Shown: one piece after another, positions 1-7,105 of the stretch
Layout of the letters: each line of letters opens with the position of its first letter
Numbering within the stretch: the first letter of the stretch is position 1
Source: Pseudomonadota bacterium
GTDB lineage: Bacteria; Pseudomonadota; Alphaproteobacteria; Acetobacterales; Acetobacteraceae
DNA: 8,524 nt
Direction: 5' to 3'
Assembly: GCA_021807465.1 (NCBI GenBank)
Contig: JAKBCX010000043.1
Location: forward strand, 1 to 8,524
Notes under the pieces: generated by a model
Told to the model about the DNA's origin: nothing
Seen by the model: only the letters and a program-made list of their open reading frames with translations
The model's database searches: none
Translations under genes and position numbers: made by a program

Positions 1-558
1 ACCGCCCCCGCCCGCCGCGCGGCCATTCTGCAAGGCTTCGGCACGGTGGTGCGCGCGGCGCTTGCCAAACACCCAGCCCTTACATTGCTGGAAGCCCCGC
101 CCATTGCCCGCACCGCCATGGATGAAGAATGGGAGCGCCTGCCCAGCATCTTCACCTTCTCACTCCAGGCCCCGCACGAGCCTGCCCGCTGCCTTACTCC
201 GGCGGAAGCCCGCAACGTGTATATGTGGCTGAACACCGACCTCTCCGCCTTGCTGCCGGAAAACCCCGCGCTTGCGGCGCGCATCTGCCATATCGGCCAG
301 CCCGTGCCCCTGGCGCAGCCCGGCGGCGAAGGCCAGATGGGCGCGCTGCGCGTCTCCGCCGGGGCACGGCTCATCTCAGGCGAACCCTCGCACCGCCCGC
401 TTGGCCCCAAAGCCCGCCTGGCGCGCGAATTTGCCGATCTCACCCTGGTGTTCGATAAAATCAGCCTCATCCTGCGCCACTGGCAAACGCTCAGCGCCGC
501 CAACCCCAGCCCGGCTTATCGCCCGGACAACGCACGCCCCCGCGCGCTGGTGCCGTAA
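1..558 (+). CDS. 3' end of an unrecognised protein gene (5' end outside the window)
   Basis: The frame is open from base 1 to a TAA at 556-558 and gives the last 185 residues of a protein. A GTG at 46 could act as a start, but the frame is open and coding-like before it, so I treat the gene as truncated by the window edge. The visible part is soluble, with no membrane segment. It contains the stretch CHIGQPV followed by GALRVSAGARLISG, then a helical segment EFADLTLVFDKISLILRHW and a Pro/Ala/Arg-rich tail. The HIGQPV...ALR-GARL pattern faintly recalls the C-terminal small domain of class V aminotransferase-like (PLP) proteins. That is a guess from memory, because the PLP lysine region would lie upstream of the window. 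It converges on the glycosyltransferase gene, with only 6 bp between the two stop codons, so it is not part of that operon. Confidence 0.7.
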   Translation, partial: TAPARRAAILQGFGTVVRAALAKHPALTLLEAPPIARTAMDEEWERLPSIFTFSLQAPHEPARCLTPAEARNVYMWLNTDLSALLPENPALAARICHIGQPVPLAQPGGEGQMGALRVSAGARLISGEPSHRPLGPKARLAREFADLTLVFDKISLILRHWQTLSAANPSPAYRPDNARPRALVP

Positions 559-570
559 GATTCTCTACGG
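553..570. other. Short inverted repeat spanning two convergent stop codons
   Basis: CCGTA (553-557) and TACGG (566-570) form a 5-bp inverted repeat around an 8-base loop. It covers the TAA of the partial gene and the TAG of the glycosyltransferase gene. It could be a weak bidirectional termination hairpin, since there is no other non-coding space between the two genes. No T-run follows on either strand, so this is only a possibility. Confidence 0.2.
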
Positions 571-2079
571 ACCGGCGGGCAGCGGCGGCCCATAAAGCGC
601 AATCACAATCCGCCCGCCTGCCTGCTGCACAAGCTGCGGCTGGCCAAATAGCTTCTGGTTGTCCTTGTAGTCTTTCTTCACGGCTTCGTTGGAACCTTGC
701 CCGGCCAGCCCATACACGGCCCACACCCGCTTGCCCTCATTCACCGCCTTGGTAGCGCGCTTCAGGCTGTCATCGTGCTTGGCCAGCACCAGCGGGCGCT
801 TATCGGCCGGCAGATACGTCGCCAACAGCTTGCTGGCGTAACGGTCGCTGAGAAACACCACATCACCCGGCTGCACATCCTTTGCCAGCATCTTCGCGGC
901 AATATCCCAGCGCGGTTTTGTTTCGGCGCTGTAGTAGGGCAGCATATTCGCCAGCAGCAGCGCCCCTATGGCCAGCGTGGCCAAAACCTGCGCGCGGCGC
1001 GCCAGCCCGTCCAGCCAAGCCGCACTGCCTATGCCGGCCAAAATGGCAAAAGGCGCGGCACTCCATAAAATATAGCGCGGCAGCAAAATGGGTTGCCAGA
1101 ACGAGATAAGGGTGAACGAAACCGGCAGCAGCAGCAACGAAATACCCAGCACCGCAAGCATAACCGGCCGCCGCCGCAGCCGCAGAATGGCACTGACCAT
1201 CGCAACCGCCAGCGCCGCGTCAATCACCCAAACCAGCACATCCCCCTGCTGGTCCAGCACCCGGAACGAAACCGAATCCGCCAGATGCATGAAATAAACC
1301 GAGCCGAAGCTATACCAGAACCGCCCGAAATCCAGCGGCGGAATCCATGCCAGCGTCTTGACGAAGGCTTTTTGCTGGTAGATTTCCAGCCCCGCATAAA
1401 ACGGCGCGGCCAGAACCAGAATCATCAAATCGGCCTTTAGCATGTTGCGCATGAACGCACCCTTGGCCTTACCCATCGCCACCAGCACAATGGCGATGAG
1501 ATTGGCCGTAAGCAGCCATGGCAGGCTATCGGCCAGCACATCCGCCGCCGCCGCGGTGCCCAGAATAAAACACAGCCAGCCAGCCCGCGCATCCGGCGCG
1601 CGCAGCTTCTTCTCGGCGGCGGGCAAATCCTGCGCCAGCCGCACCATGCCGTATAACGCCACCAGAATCAGCGTCATCATCAGCGTGTAAGAGCGCGCCT
1701 CCTGCCCAAACGCCACCATGGTGGGCGAAAGCCCGAATATAAGCGCCGCCAGCACCGCCGCCAGCGGCCCGGCAACACGGCGGGCGATGATAAACACCAG
1801 CATAACCGCCAAGGCACCAAAAATGGCTGAGGGCAAACGCAGCCAAAATTGCGGGTCGCCCAGCCCCACCAAAGGCCGCAGCATCAGGAAGTAGCTCGGC
1901 ATATGGTGGTTGTAGAAACTATTGAACACCAGCGCCGCTGGCTGCAACGAGGCCCGCTGCAGCGTAAACACCTCGTCCAGCCAAAAGGGCCGCGCCCCTA
2001 GCTGCGCCAGGCGCGGCAATAGCGCCAGCAAAAACACTAGCAACGGCCATTCCAGCCGCTTCATCCCGGCCAGCTTCAT
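565..2079 (-). CDS. GT39 / PMT_2-type integral membrane glycosyltransferase (ArnT-like superfamily)
   Basis: This 504-residue polytopic membrane protein resembles the GT-C glycosyltransferases of family 39 (PMT/ArnT-like). These move a sugar from a polyprenyl-phosphate donor to an acceptor on the outer face of the inner membrane. A first hydrophobic helix (about 10-28) is followed by the first-loop acidic motif WLDE (33-36), the expected catalytic/metal site. NHHMPSYFLML (57-67), SPTMVAFGQEARSYTL (118-133) and LLPRYILWSAAP (332-343) also match family blocks. About ten hydrophobic segments run to residue ~380. A soluble, probably periplasmic tail (about 385-504) follows, with WDIAAKMLAKDVQPGDVVFLSD-like sequence. 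The start is ATG 2079, 6 bp after the stop of the alpha-E gene, with GTGAGG overlapping that stop as Shine-Dalgarno; Met6 is a less likely start. It is the last gene of the three-gene minus-strand operon. Donor and acceptor cannot be read from sequence. Confidence 0.85.
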   Translation of the reverse strand: MKLAGMKRLEWPLLVFLLALLPRLAQLGARPFWLDEVFTLQRASLQPAALVFNSFYNHHMPSYFLMLRPLVGLGDPQFWLRLPSAIFGALAVMLVFIIARRVAGPLAAVLAALIFGLSPTMVAFGQEARSYTLMMTLILVALYGMVRLAQDLPAAEKKLRAPDARAGWLCFILGTAAAADVLADSLPWLLTANLIAIVLVAMGKAKGAFMRNMLKADLMILVLAAPFYAGLEIYQQKAFVKTLAWIPPLDFGRFWYSFGSVYFMHLADSVSFRVLDQQGDVLVWVIDAALAVAMVSAILRLRRRPVMLAVLGISLLLLPVSFTLISFWQPILLPRYILWSAAPFAILAGIGSAAWLDGLARRAQVLATLAIGALLLANMLPYYSAETKPRWDIAAKMLAKDVQPGDVVFLSDRYASKLLATYLPADKRPLVLAKHDDSLKRATKAVNEGKRVWAVYGLAGQGSNEAVKKDYKDNQKLFGQPQLVQQAGGRIVIALYGPPLPAGP

Positions 2080-2083
2080 TTAG

Positions 2084-2089
2084 CCTCAC
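2084..2089 (-). promoter_or_regulatory. Ribosome-binding site overlapping an upstream stop codon
   Basis: GTGAGG lies 4 bases before the ATG at 2079 and includes the TGA stop of the preceding alpha-E gene. It decides the glycosyltransferase start and implies translational coupling: ribosomes finishing the alpha-E protein are placed on the next start. Confidence 0.55.
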
Positions 2090-3099
2090 GCCATGGTTTG
2101 CGCCTGCGCCTGCGGGGCCATTGGTTCCGGGCGCCAGTCCCGGAAAAAGGCACAGCCAATGGCGCCGGCAAGGTTTTGCAACTGTATCTGCACAAGGTCC
2201 AGATACTCGTGCAAGCCCGTGGCGAGAATATGGCTGAGCGATTTTTCCAGCAAAAACTCGCGAAGCATCTCCACCTGCTCCAGCGGCCCGGCGGCGGCCA
2301 ACCCATAGTAGCGGCGCAAATCGTCCAGATGCAGCTCAATCCGGCGCACGCACAGCAGCACCGAGCGCGGGCTGGAAGAGTCGCGCAGCAAAAACTGCAC
2401 CACATCCTCGGGCGAGAACGTGGCGCGCGCCCGGCGTTTGAAGGCATGGTAAACGGCGGCGGCGCGCAGCACGGCATTCCACTGCGTCAATTCGGCCATG
2501 CGTTTTTCCTCGCGCCCGCCGCGCGGCAGCAATCCGGTGTATTTAATGTCCAGCATGCGCGTGGTCTGGTCGGCGCGCTCCACCAGCCGCCCCAGCTCGT
2601 AAAAATACCAGCCCTGGTCGCGGTACAAAGTGCCTTCGGTAATGCCCGTATGCGCCTGCACCCCGTCCTTCAGTTTGGTGCACAGGCGCGAGAGCGCATC
2701 CCCCTCCAAATCCTCCGGCCCAATGCGCGACACAAAACGGTGAAACACGTTTATCTGCCGCCACATCTCCGTGCTTATCAGCGGCCGCAGCGTGCGCGCA
2801 TTGGTCCGCGCCTCTTCCAGGCTGGCCGGCACCGAGGTCGGGTTACCCCTGTCCAGCAAATAAAACCGTTTTATATGCGCCGCATCGGCGGAAAACCCGC
2901 GTTCCTTGAAGCGCGCCTCATCGGCATTGATCTTGATCAGCCCCCACCAGGCATCAGCCTCAAAACCCGGACTTTCAAAACTCTGCGTCACATCTATCAG
3001 CCGCGCCATGTTCTCCACCCGCTCCAAATAGCGGGCCATCCAGAACAGCCCCTCGGCATCACGCGCCAATAATCCAGGGTCGCGCATCTGGGTACTCAT
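2086..3099 (-). CDS. Alpha-E domain-containing protein (COG2307 / DUF403 family)
   Basis: This 337-residue, almost entirely alpha-helical protein has no signal peptide or membrane span. The N-terminal signature LLARDAEGLFWMARYLERVE (10-29) and a second, related signature RDQGWYFYELGRLVERADQT (160-179) are hallmarks of the alpha-E family, with repeated Glu-rich helices. SSPRSVLLCVRRI (242-254) is a third conserved block. The length is normal for stand-alone members (about 310-340). The biochemical role is not established. The family is found beside circularly permuted ATP-grasp proteins and transglutaminases, and is thought to be a partner of the ligase. Here it overlaps the ATP-grasp stop by 4 bp (ATGA) and is translated from a near-perfect Shine-Dalgarno inside that gene. 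The last ~12 residues are a Gln/Ala-rich tail of unknown meaning. A second alpha-E domain lies in the plus-strand fusion protein (4902-7103). Confidence 0.93.
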   Translation of the reverse strand: MSTQMRDPGLLARDAEGLFWMARYLERVENMARLIDVTQSFESPGFEADAWWGLIKINADEARFKERGFSADAAHIKRFYLLDRGNPTSVPASLEEARTNARTLRPLISTEMWRQINVFHRFVSRIGPEDLEGDALSRLCTKLKDGVQAHTGITEGTLYRDQGWYFYELGRLVERADQTTRMLDIKYTGLLPRGGREEKRMAELTQWNAVLRAAAVYHAFKRRARATFSPEDVVQFLLRDSSSPRSVLLCVRRIELHLDDLRRYYGLAAAGPLEQVEMLREFLLEKSLSHILATGLHEYLDLVQIQLQNLAGAIGCAFFRDWRPEPMAPQAQAQTMA

Positions 3100-4577
3100 G
3101 CAGCACCTCCTTCCGCCGCGAAATTCTCAGCCAGTACCCAGGTATCTTTCGACCCGCCGCCCTGCGACGAGTTCACGATCAGCGATCCGCGCTTCATCGC
3201 CACGCGTGAAAGCCCGCCCGGCAGCACCCAGCTTTCCTTGCCCGTCACAATAAAGGGCCGCAAATCCAAATGCCTTGGCCCAATCCCCTCTTCAGCCAGG
3301 GTCGGCCCCACGGAAAGCCCGATCATTGGCTGACTGATCCAGTTGCCGGGGTCGGCCAAAATCGCGGCACGCGAGGCTTCCAGCTCCTCCTTGCTCGCGC
3401 GCGGGCCGATGGTAATGCCATACCCGCCCGACTCGCCCACTGGCTTGGTCACCAGCTTGTCCAGGTTCTCCAGCGTATATTTCAGCCCCTGCGCCTCGCG
3501 GCAGATATGCGTATCCACGTTTTTGATGAGCGGCTCCTCGCCCAGATAGTACTTAATAATGCGCGGCATATAGGCATAAACCGCCTTATCATCCGCCACG
3601 CCCGTGCCCACCGCATTGGCAATGGCCACATTCCCCGCGCGCCACGCGCCAATCAGCCCCGGCACACCCAGCATGGAGTCCGGGCGGAATACCAGCGGGT
3701 CCAGGAAGTCGTCATTCAGCCGCCGGTAGATGGTATGCACCGGCTTCAGCCCCGCCGTGGTGCGCATGAACACGCGGTCATCCTCCACCACCAAATCCGC
3801 GCCCACCACCAGCGGCACGCCCATCTCGCGCGCTAGAAACACATGCTCGAAATAGGCGGAATTATAAATGCCAGGCGAGAGCAGCACCACTTGCGGATCA
3901 TCCCCGCCCCGGGCAGGCGCCACCTCGGCCATGGCGGCGCGCAGGCGGCGGCCATAATCATCCACCGGACGCAGCTTTATGCCCGCCATCAAATCGGGGA
4001 AGGCCCGCAGCATCAAATGCCTGTTCTCAATCACGTAGGAAACACCAGAGGGCGTGCGCGCATTATCCTCCAGCACGCGAAAATCCCCCGTCTCGTCACG
4101 GATAATATCGATGCCGCAAATATGCGCATACGTGCCGTAGGGCACGGGAAAATCCTGCATCTCCGGCCGGTAATTGGAATTTTTATAGACCAGCTCACCC
4201 GGAATCACGCCGTCCTTCACTACGCGGCCTTTGGTATAAATATCCCCCAGAAACGCATTCAGCGCCGCCACGCGCTGCTTGCAAGCGCGCTCCAGCAAAT
4301 CCCACTCCGGCGCCGTCAGCACGCGCGGAATGCAGTCAAACGGCAAAATCCGGTCAATCGCGGTGGCATCGGAATAAACGGTAAAGGTAATGCCCAGATC
4401 AATCAGGTCATTCTGTGCCGCATCGGCCCGCGCGCGCAAATCGGCCAGCCCAATCCGCCCAAGCCGCTCCGCCAGCATTTGCGGCACCGGCCCAGCATCG
4501 GGGCGCTTTGCGGTCAGCTCGCAAAAAAAGCGCCCAGGGTCATATTCCGGCCAAAGGCTGTTGAAAATCTCACTCAC
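3096..4577 (-). CDS. Circularly permuted type 2 ATP-grasp protein (COG2308 / DUF404-DUF407 family)
   Basis: This 493-residue cytoplasmic protein is probably an ATP-dependent carboxylate-amine (amide) ligase. ATP-grasp enzymes activate a carboxylate as acyl-phosphate and join it to an amine; the substrate of this group is unknown. Conserved blocks in order are: GITFTVYSD (62-70), VLEDNARTPSGVSYVIENR (168-186), SPGIYNSAYFEHVFLA (234-249), DLVVEDDRVFMR (261-272), YRRLNDDFLDP (284-294), GNVAIANAVGTGVADDKAV (315-333), YYLGEE (343-348), LVTKPVGESGGYG (375-387, probable nucleotide-binding Lys378), SQP (415-417), LRPF (439-442), LPGGLSRVA (452-460) and QGGGSKDTWVL (472-482). All family motifs I would expect are present, and the length is normal (about 470-490). 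The start is GTG 4577, supported by GGAG 8 bases upstream and by the family N-terminus. It is the first gene of the minus-strand operon. Confidence 0.95.
   Translation of the reverse strand: MSEIFNSLWPEYDPGRFFCELTAKRPDAGPVPQMLAERLGRIGLADLRARADAAQNDLIDLGITFTVYSDATAIDRILPFDCIPRVLTAPEWDLLERACKQRVAALNAFLGDIYTKGRVVKDGVIPGELVYKNSNYRPEMQDFPVPYGTYAHICGIDIIRDETGDFRVLEDNARTPSGVSYVIENRHLMLRAFPDLMAGIKLRPVDDYGRRLRAAMAEVAPARGGDDPQVVLLSPGIYNSAYFEHVFLAREMGVPLVVGADLVVEDDRVFMRTTAGLKPVHTIYRRLNDDFLDPLVFRPDSMLGVPGLIGAWRAGNVAIANAVGTGVADDKAVYAYMPRIIKYYLGEEPLIKNVDTHICREAQGLKYTLENLDKLVTKPVGESGGYGITIGPRASKEELEASRAAILADPGNWISQPMIGLSVGPTLAEEGIGPRHLDLRPFIVTGKESWVLPGGLSRVAMKRGSLIVNSSQGGGSKDTWVLAENFAAEGGAA
3104..3112 (-). 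promoter_or_regulatory. Near-consensus Shine-Dalgarno inside the ATP-grasp gene
   Basis: AAGGAGGTG on the minus strand sits 4 bases before the ATG at 3099. It is embedded in the codons for the final Glu-Gly-Gly-Ala-Ala of the ATP-grasp protein. It fixes the alpha-E start, and with the ATGA overlap suggests efficient, possibly coupled translation of the second gene. Confidence 0.8.
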
Positions 4578-4637
4578 TGCAGAAGCTCCGGGTAGGTTTG
4601 GTCTTCGGGCCGGCGGTCATGGCATTGTTCTTGTGCA

Positions 4638-4647
4638 CGGCATGCCG
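4638..4647. repeat. 10-bp perfect palindrome
   Basis: CGGCATGCCG is its own reverse complement and lies about 60 bp upstream of the GTG start of the minus-strand ATP-grasp gene. It could be an operator half-site pair, or chance in GC-rich DNA. No second copy is seen in the region. Confidence 0.3.
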
Positions 4648-4796
4648 GAATTCGCGCCATGTCTGTTCCTGGCGTGTCAGGTTCCGCTTCCACCGCAACA
4701 CGCCTCATCGAAGCATGACCCATTCTTGCCGCCATTTCGCCATGTCTTCCGCCAAGCTGCCCCCAAAACGAGTTTTCCCGCAAGCCCCAACCGGGC

Positions 4797-4822
4797 GGCT
4801 TGCACAATGCACCATGCAAGCC
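4797..4822. repeat. Inverted repeat with phased TGCA motifs; candidate operator
   Basis: GGCTTGCA (4797-4804) and TGCAAGCC (4815-4822) form an 8-bp perfect inverted repeat around a 10-bp centre. TGCA occurs at 4801, 4808 and 4815, exactly 7 bp apart, so the element is also three heptad repeats (TGCACAA, TGCACCA, TGCAAGC). It lies 80-105 bp upstream of the fusion gene start. The dyad with an 18-bp centre-to-centre spacing of its arms suits a dimeric transcription factor. In RNA it could also be a short hairpin. The function is inferred from symmetry and position only. Confidence 0.4.
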
Positions 4823-4901
4823 CTGGACCAGAAGGAATTTGCGCGGGAGAACAAAGCATTCGCGGTAGGCACCCGCGCGCCTCTCTGTTAAGCCTGCTGC
4901 A

Positions 4902-7103
4902 ATGCAAACCGCGCCTCCCGCCTGCGACGAAATGGTAGACCGCAACGGCCGCATCCGCGCGCCCTGGTCGCCCATCATGGCGGCGGCGCGCGAGCTGGGG
5001 CCAGAGGAGCTGAACCGCCGCGCCCTGGCCCTCAACCGGCAAGCCAGCTTGGCCGTCTCATCCGGCAACCTCGCTCAGCGCCTGTACGACCCCCTGCCTT
5101 TGCTGCTTACCGCACCTGAATTTTCCTTCCTGGAAGCCGCCGTCAGGCAGCGCGCCACATTGCTCAGCCGGGTGCTGGAAGATTTATACGGCCCGCAAAC
5201 CCTGCTGCGCTCCGGCGCCATCCCGCCCGCCCTGGTGCTGGGCGAGCCGCATTTCCTGCGCCCGTTGCACACGCAAACACCACTTTCCACGCCCCGCCTC
5301 GCGCTTTTCGCAGCAGACATTGTGCGCGGGCCAGACGGCATTTTCAGCCTGCTGCACAGCCATACCGGCATCATCCCCGGTCTCGGCCATGCGCTCAGCC
5401 TGCGCCGCCAAGCCTCATCGAACCTGCCGGAACTCCTCCGCGCCGGCGGCATACGCTCGCTGCGCCCGGCGCGTGAGCTGCTGACAGACCATGTGCGCCG
5501 CCAAGCCGCGGGCGGGCTGGTGGCCGTGCTCTCGGGCGGCGCCGGCACGGCCGCCGAGGCAGATTTGGTGGATGATGCGCTGCTGGCCCGGGCGCTTGGC
5601 GTGCTGCTCATCGAGCCAGGCGACCTCGCCACCCGCAATGGCGCACTGCACATGAAAACATTGAGCGGCCTGCTCAACATCGCCACCCTCATCCGCGGCG
5701 TATCGGGCATCGACCTCGACCCGCTGGAGCAGGGTGGCCGTCCGGGCACGGGCATTGCCGGGGCCTTTGGCGCTATACGCGCCGGGGTGCTCGCCATGCT
5801 CAACGCGCCCGGCACAAACCTCGCCGCCGCCCCCGTTTTGCGCCCCTATATCGATAATCTATTCCTCCCGCTGCTCAACGAACCAGCCTTGCTGCCCCCG
5901 GCCGCTGCCGATTCCCTGGCTCAGGCGTCCAACGCCCCTTTCATTGCTCCCGGCGGGCAAACCCCCGCACCGGTCTGCTTCCGCCTCTTCGCCTGGCACG
6001 ATGGCGAGACCTGGCAGGTTCTGCCCGGCGGGCTGGGCGTGCCACTGCCCGGGCAGGACAGTGGCAGCCTCGGCCTCAAAGACCTATGGGTGCTGGAAGA
6101 GCAGGATGAGCCAAGCCACACCGCCGGCGCCGCCCCGGCTGAGCCGCGGGAGCATGTTAATTTCCTCTCTGCCACGCATCTGCCCTCGCGCCTGGCCGAT
6201 AATCTGTTCTGGCTCGGCCGCTCGGTGGAGCGGCTAGAGGCCGCCTGCCGCCTGCTCATACTTACAAGGCCGCGCCTGGAATCCGGCACCTCGCTGCCGC
6301 GCGATATGGCCGAGCGCGCCCTGCTGACCAAATGCCTCGCCCAGGCCGGGCTGCTGCCTGCTGAATTATCGGGCGCCACCGTCTCCGGCCGCCTGCTGCG
6401 TGAAACCTTGCACCGCCGCCGCCCCGTGGCCGGGTTGCTGAAAGAAGTGGGGCGGCTGGTCAACGCCTCGGCCGAGCGCCTCTCCCCCACCATGCTGGCC
6501 ACGGTGCGCTTCGCCCTGCAGCAGGCCATCGACTCGCTGCCCAACGAGGACACCTCGCTGCCCACCATGCTCAGCTTCGCCGCCACCTTCGCCGGCATCG
6601 CCGCCGAGAACATGGTGCGCGATGGCGGCTGGCTGTTCCTGGAAATGGGCCGCCGCCTGGAGCGCGGCGAAACCCTGGCCGAATCGCTCGCCATATTGCT
6701 GGATGCCCCGCCCGAGCGGCTACAACCCGGGCTGGCCCTGGGGCTGGAACTGGCCGATTCCGTGCTCAGCTACGATCTGCGCTATGCTGGCGTGCTCGCC
6801 CCCGGCCCGGTCTTCGCCCTGCTTTTGGCCGATAGCGGCAATCCCCGCGCCCTCTCCTACCAATGCGCCGCCCTGCGCGCCTGCCTGGAGCGCCTGGGCG
6901 CCGACGACGACGCCGAGGCCGCCCGGCAATTACAGCTCGATGTCGCCAACCTCGCTGGCACCGTCACCGGCCTGCGCCCGGCTTTGTCCGCCGCCGCCGC
7001 CAAGCTGCGCCTGCTGTCAGACCGCGTGCACCGCCGCTTCTTCACCCTGCTGCCCGAGGCCCACACCCTGGACGACGGCGAAATACTGGAAGCCGCGCAG
7101 TAA
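4902..7103 (+). CDS. Fusion of a degenerate circularly permuted ATP-grasp-like region and an alpha-E domain
   Basis: This 733-residue cytoplasmic protein belongs to the fused COG2308-COG2307 family. The N-terminal half (1-400) keeps recognisable landmarks: DEMVD (9-13), DPLPLLLTAPEFSFLEA (63-79), LEDLYGPQTLL (92-102), LPGGLG (374-379) and LKDLWVLEE (392-400). Motifs intact in the stand-alone paralogue at 3096-4577 are replaced or missing. LEDNARTPSG reads LLHSHTGIIPG (150-160), YRRLNDDFLDP reads IRGVSGIDLDP (264-274), and the stretch with the Lys-containing LVTKP motif is absent, leaving 65 residues where the paralogue has 123. After an Ala/Pro linker (401-420) comes the alpha-E domain: LPSRLADNLFWLGRSVERLE (427-446), RDGGWLFLEMGRRLERGE (573-590) and NPRALSYQ (647-654), all well kept. 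ATG 4902 is the only possible initiator before an in-frame stop at 4866-4868, although its Shine-Dalgarno is poor. The gene is probably co-transcribed with the transglutaminase gene 2 bp downstream. I infer a regulatory or scaffold role rather than catalysis. Confidence 0.88.
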   Translation: MQTAPPACDEMVDRNGRIRAPWSPIMAAARELGPEELNRRALALNRQASLAVSSGNLAQRLYDPLPLLLTAPEFSFLEAAVRQRATLLSRVLEDLYGPQTLLRSGAIPPALVLGEPHFLRPLHTQTPLSTPRLALFAADIVRGPDGIFSLLHSHTGIIPGLGHALSLRRQASSNLPELLRAGGIRSLRPARELLTDHVRRQAAGGLVAVLSGGAGTAAEADLVDDALLARALGVLLIEPGDLATRNGALHMKTLSGLLNIATLIRGVSGIDLDPLEQGGRPGTGIAGAFGAIRAGVLAMLNAPGTNLAAAPVLRPYIDNLFLPLLNEPALLPPAAADSLAQASNAPFIAPGGQTPAPVCFRLFAWHDGETWQVLPGGLGVPLPGQDSGSLGLKDLWVLEEQDEPSHTAGAAPAEPREHVNFLSATHLPSRLADNLFWLGRSVERLEAACRLLILTRPRLESGTSLPRDMAERALLTKCLAQAGLLPAELSGATVSGRLLRETLHRRRPVAGLLKEVGRLVNASAERLSPTMLATVRFALQQAIDSLPNEDTSLPTMLSFAATFAGIAAENMVRDGGWLFLEMGRRLERGETLAESLAILLDAPPERLQPGLALGLELADSVLSYDLRYAGVLAPGPVFALLLADSGNPRALSYQCAALRACLERLGADDDAEAARQLQLDVANLAGTVTGLRPALSAAAAKLRLLSDRVHRRFFTLLPEAHTLDDGEILEAAQ

Positions 7104-7105
7104 AC

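Larger units (their letters stand above)
4578..4901. promoter_or_regulatory. Divergent intergenic region between the two ATP-grasp genes
   Basis: These 324 bp separate the two divergent transcription units and must carry promoters for both. I could not identify a convincing -35/-10 pair on either strand. What is visible is a perfect 10-bp palindrome at 4638-4647, a TGCA heptad array inside an inverted repeat at 4797-4822, and a 25-codon open frame at 4814-4891. Open frames on both strands cross the region, but none has a ribosome-binding site or recognisable protein sequence. The length is generous for such a compact neighbourhood, leaving room for regulation or a decayed gene. Confidence 0.6.

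Noticed and set aside
2098..3072. Long plus-strand open frame opposite the alpha-E gene
   Set aside because: It is an antisense shadow: Gln/His/Arg-rich with no recognisable motifs, while the minus strand encodes a full alpha-E protein.
3843..4595. 250-codon plus-strand open frame opposite the ATP-grasp gene
   Set aside because: It is an antisense shadow of well-conserved ATP-grasp coding sequence, with no motif or ribosome-binding site.
4598..4891. 97-codon plus-strand open frame in the intergenic region
   Set aside because: It has a weak non-ATG start, no ribosome-binding site and Cys/Arg/His-rich sequence unlike the neighbouring proteins. Only its last 25 codons (from ATG 4814) are kept, as a low-interest leader possibility.
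4700..4901. Sigma70-type promoter for the fusion gene
   Set aside because: TTGCAC at 4800 resembles a -35, but nothing like TATAAT lies 16-18 bp downstream; I could not support a specific promoter.
4574..5068. 164-codon open frame on the minus strand across the divergent region
   Set aside because: It overlaps the start of the fusion gene in antisense, has Arg/Ala-rich composition typical of shadow frames in GC-rich DNA, and lacks a family match or Shine-Dalgarno.
6863..7105. Upstream extension of the transglutaminase frame
   Set aside because: It lies entirely within the fusion gene in another frame, is Arg/Pro-rich, and precedes the family's conserved N-terminus at 7106.
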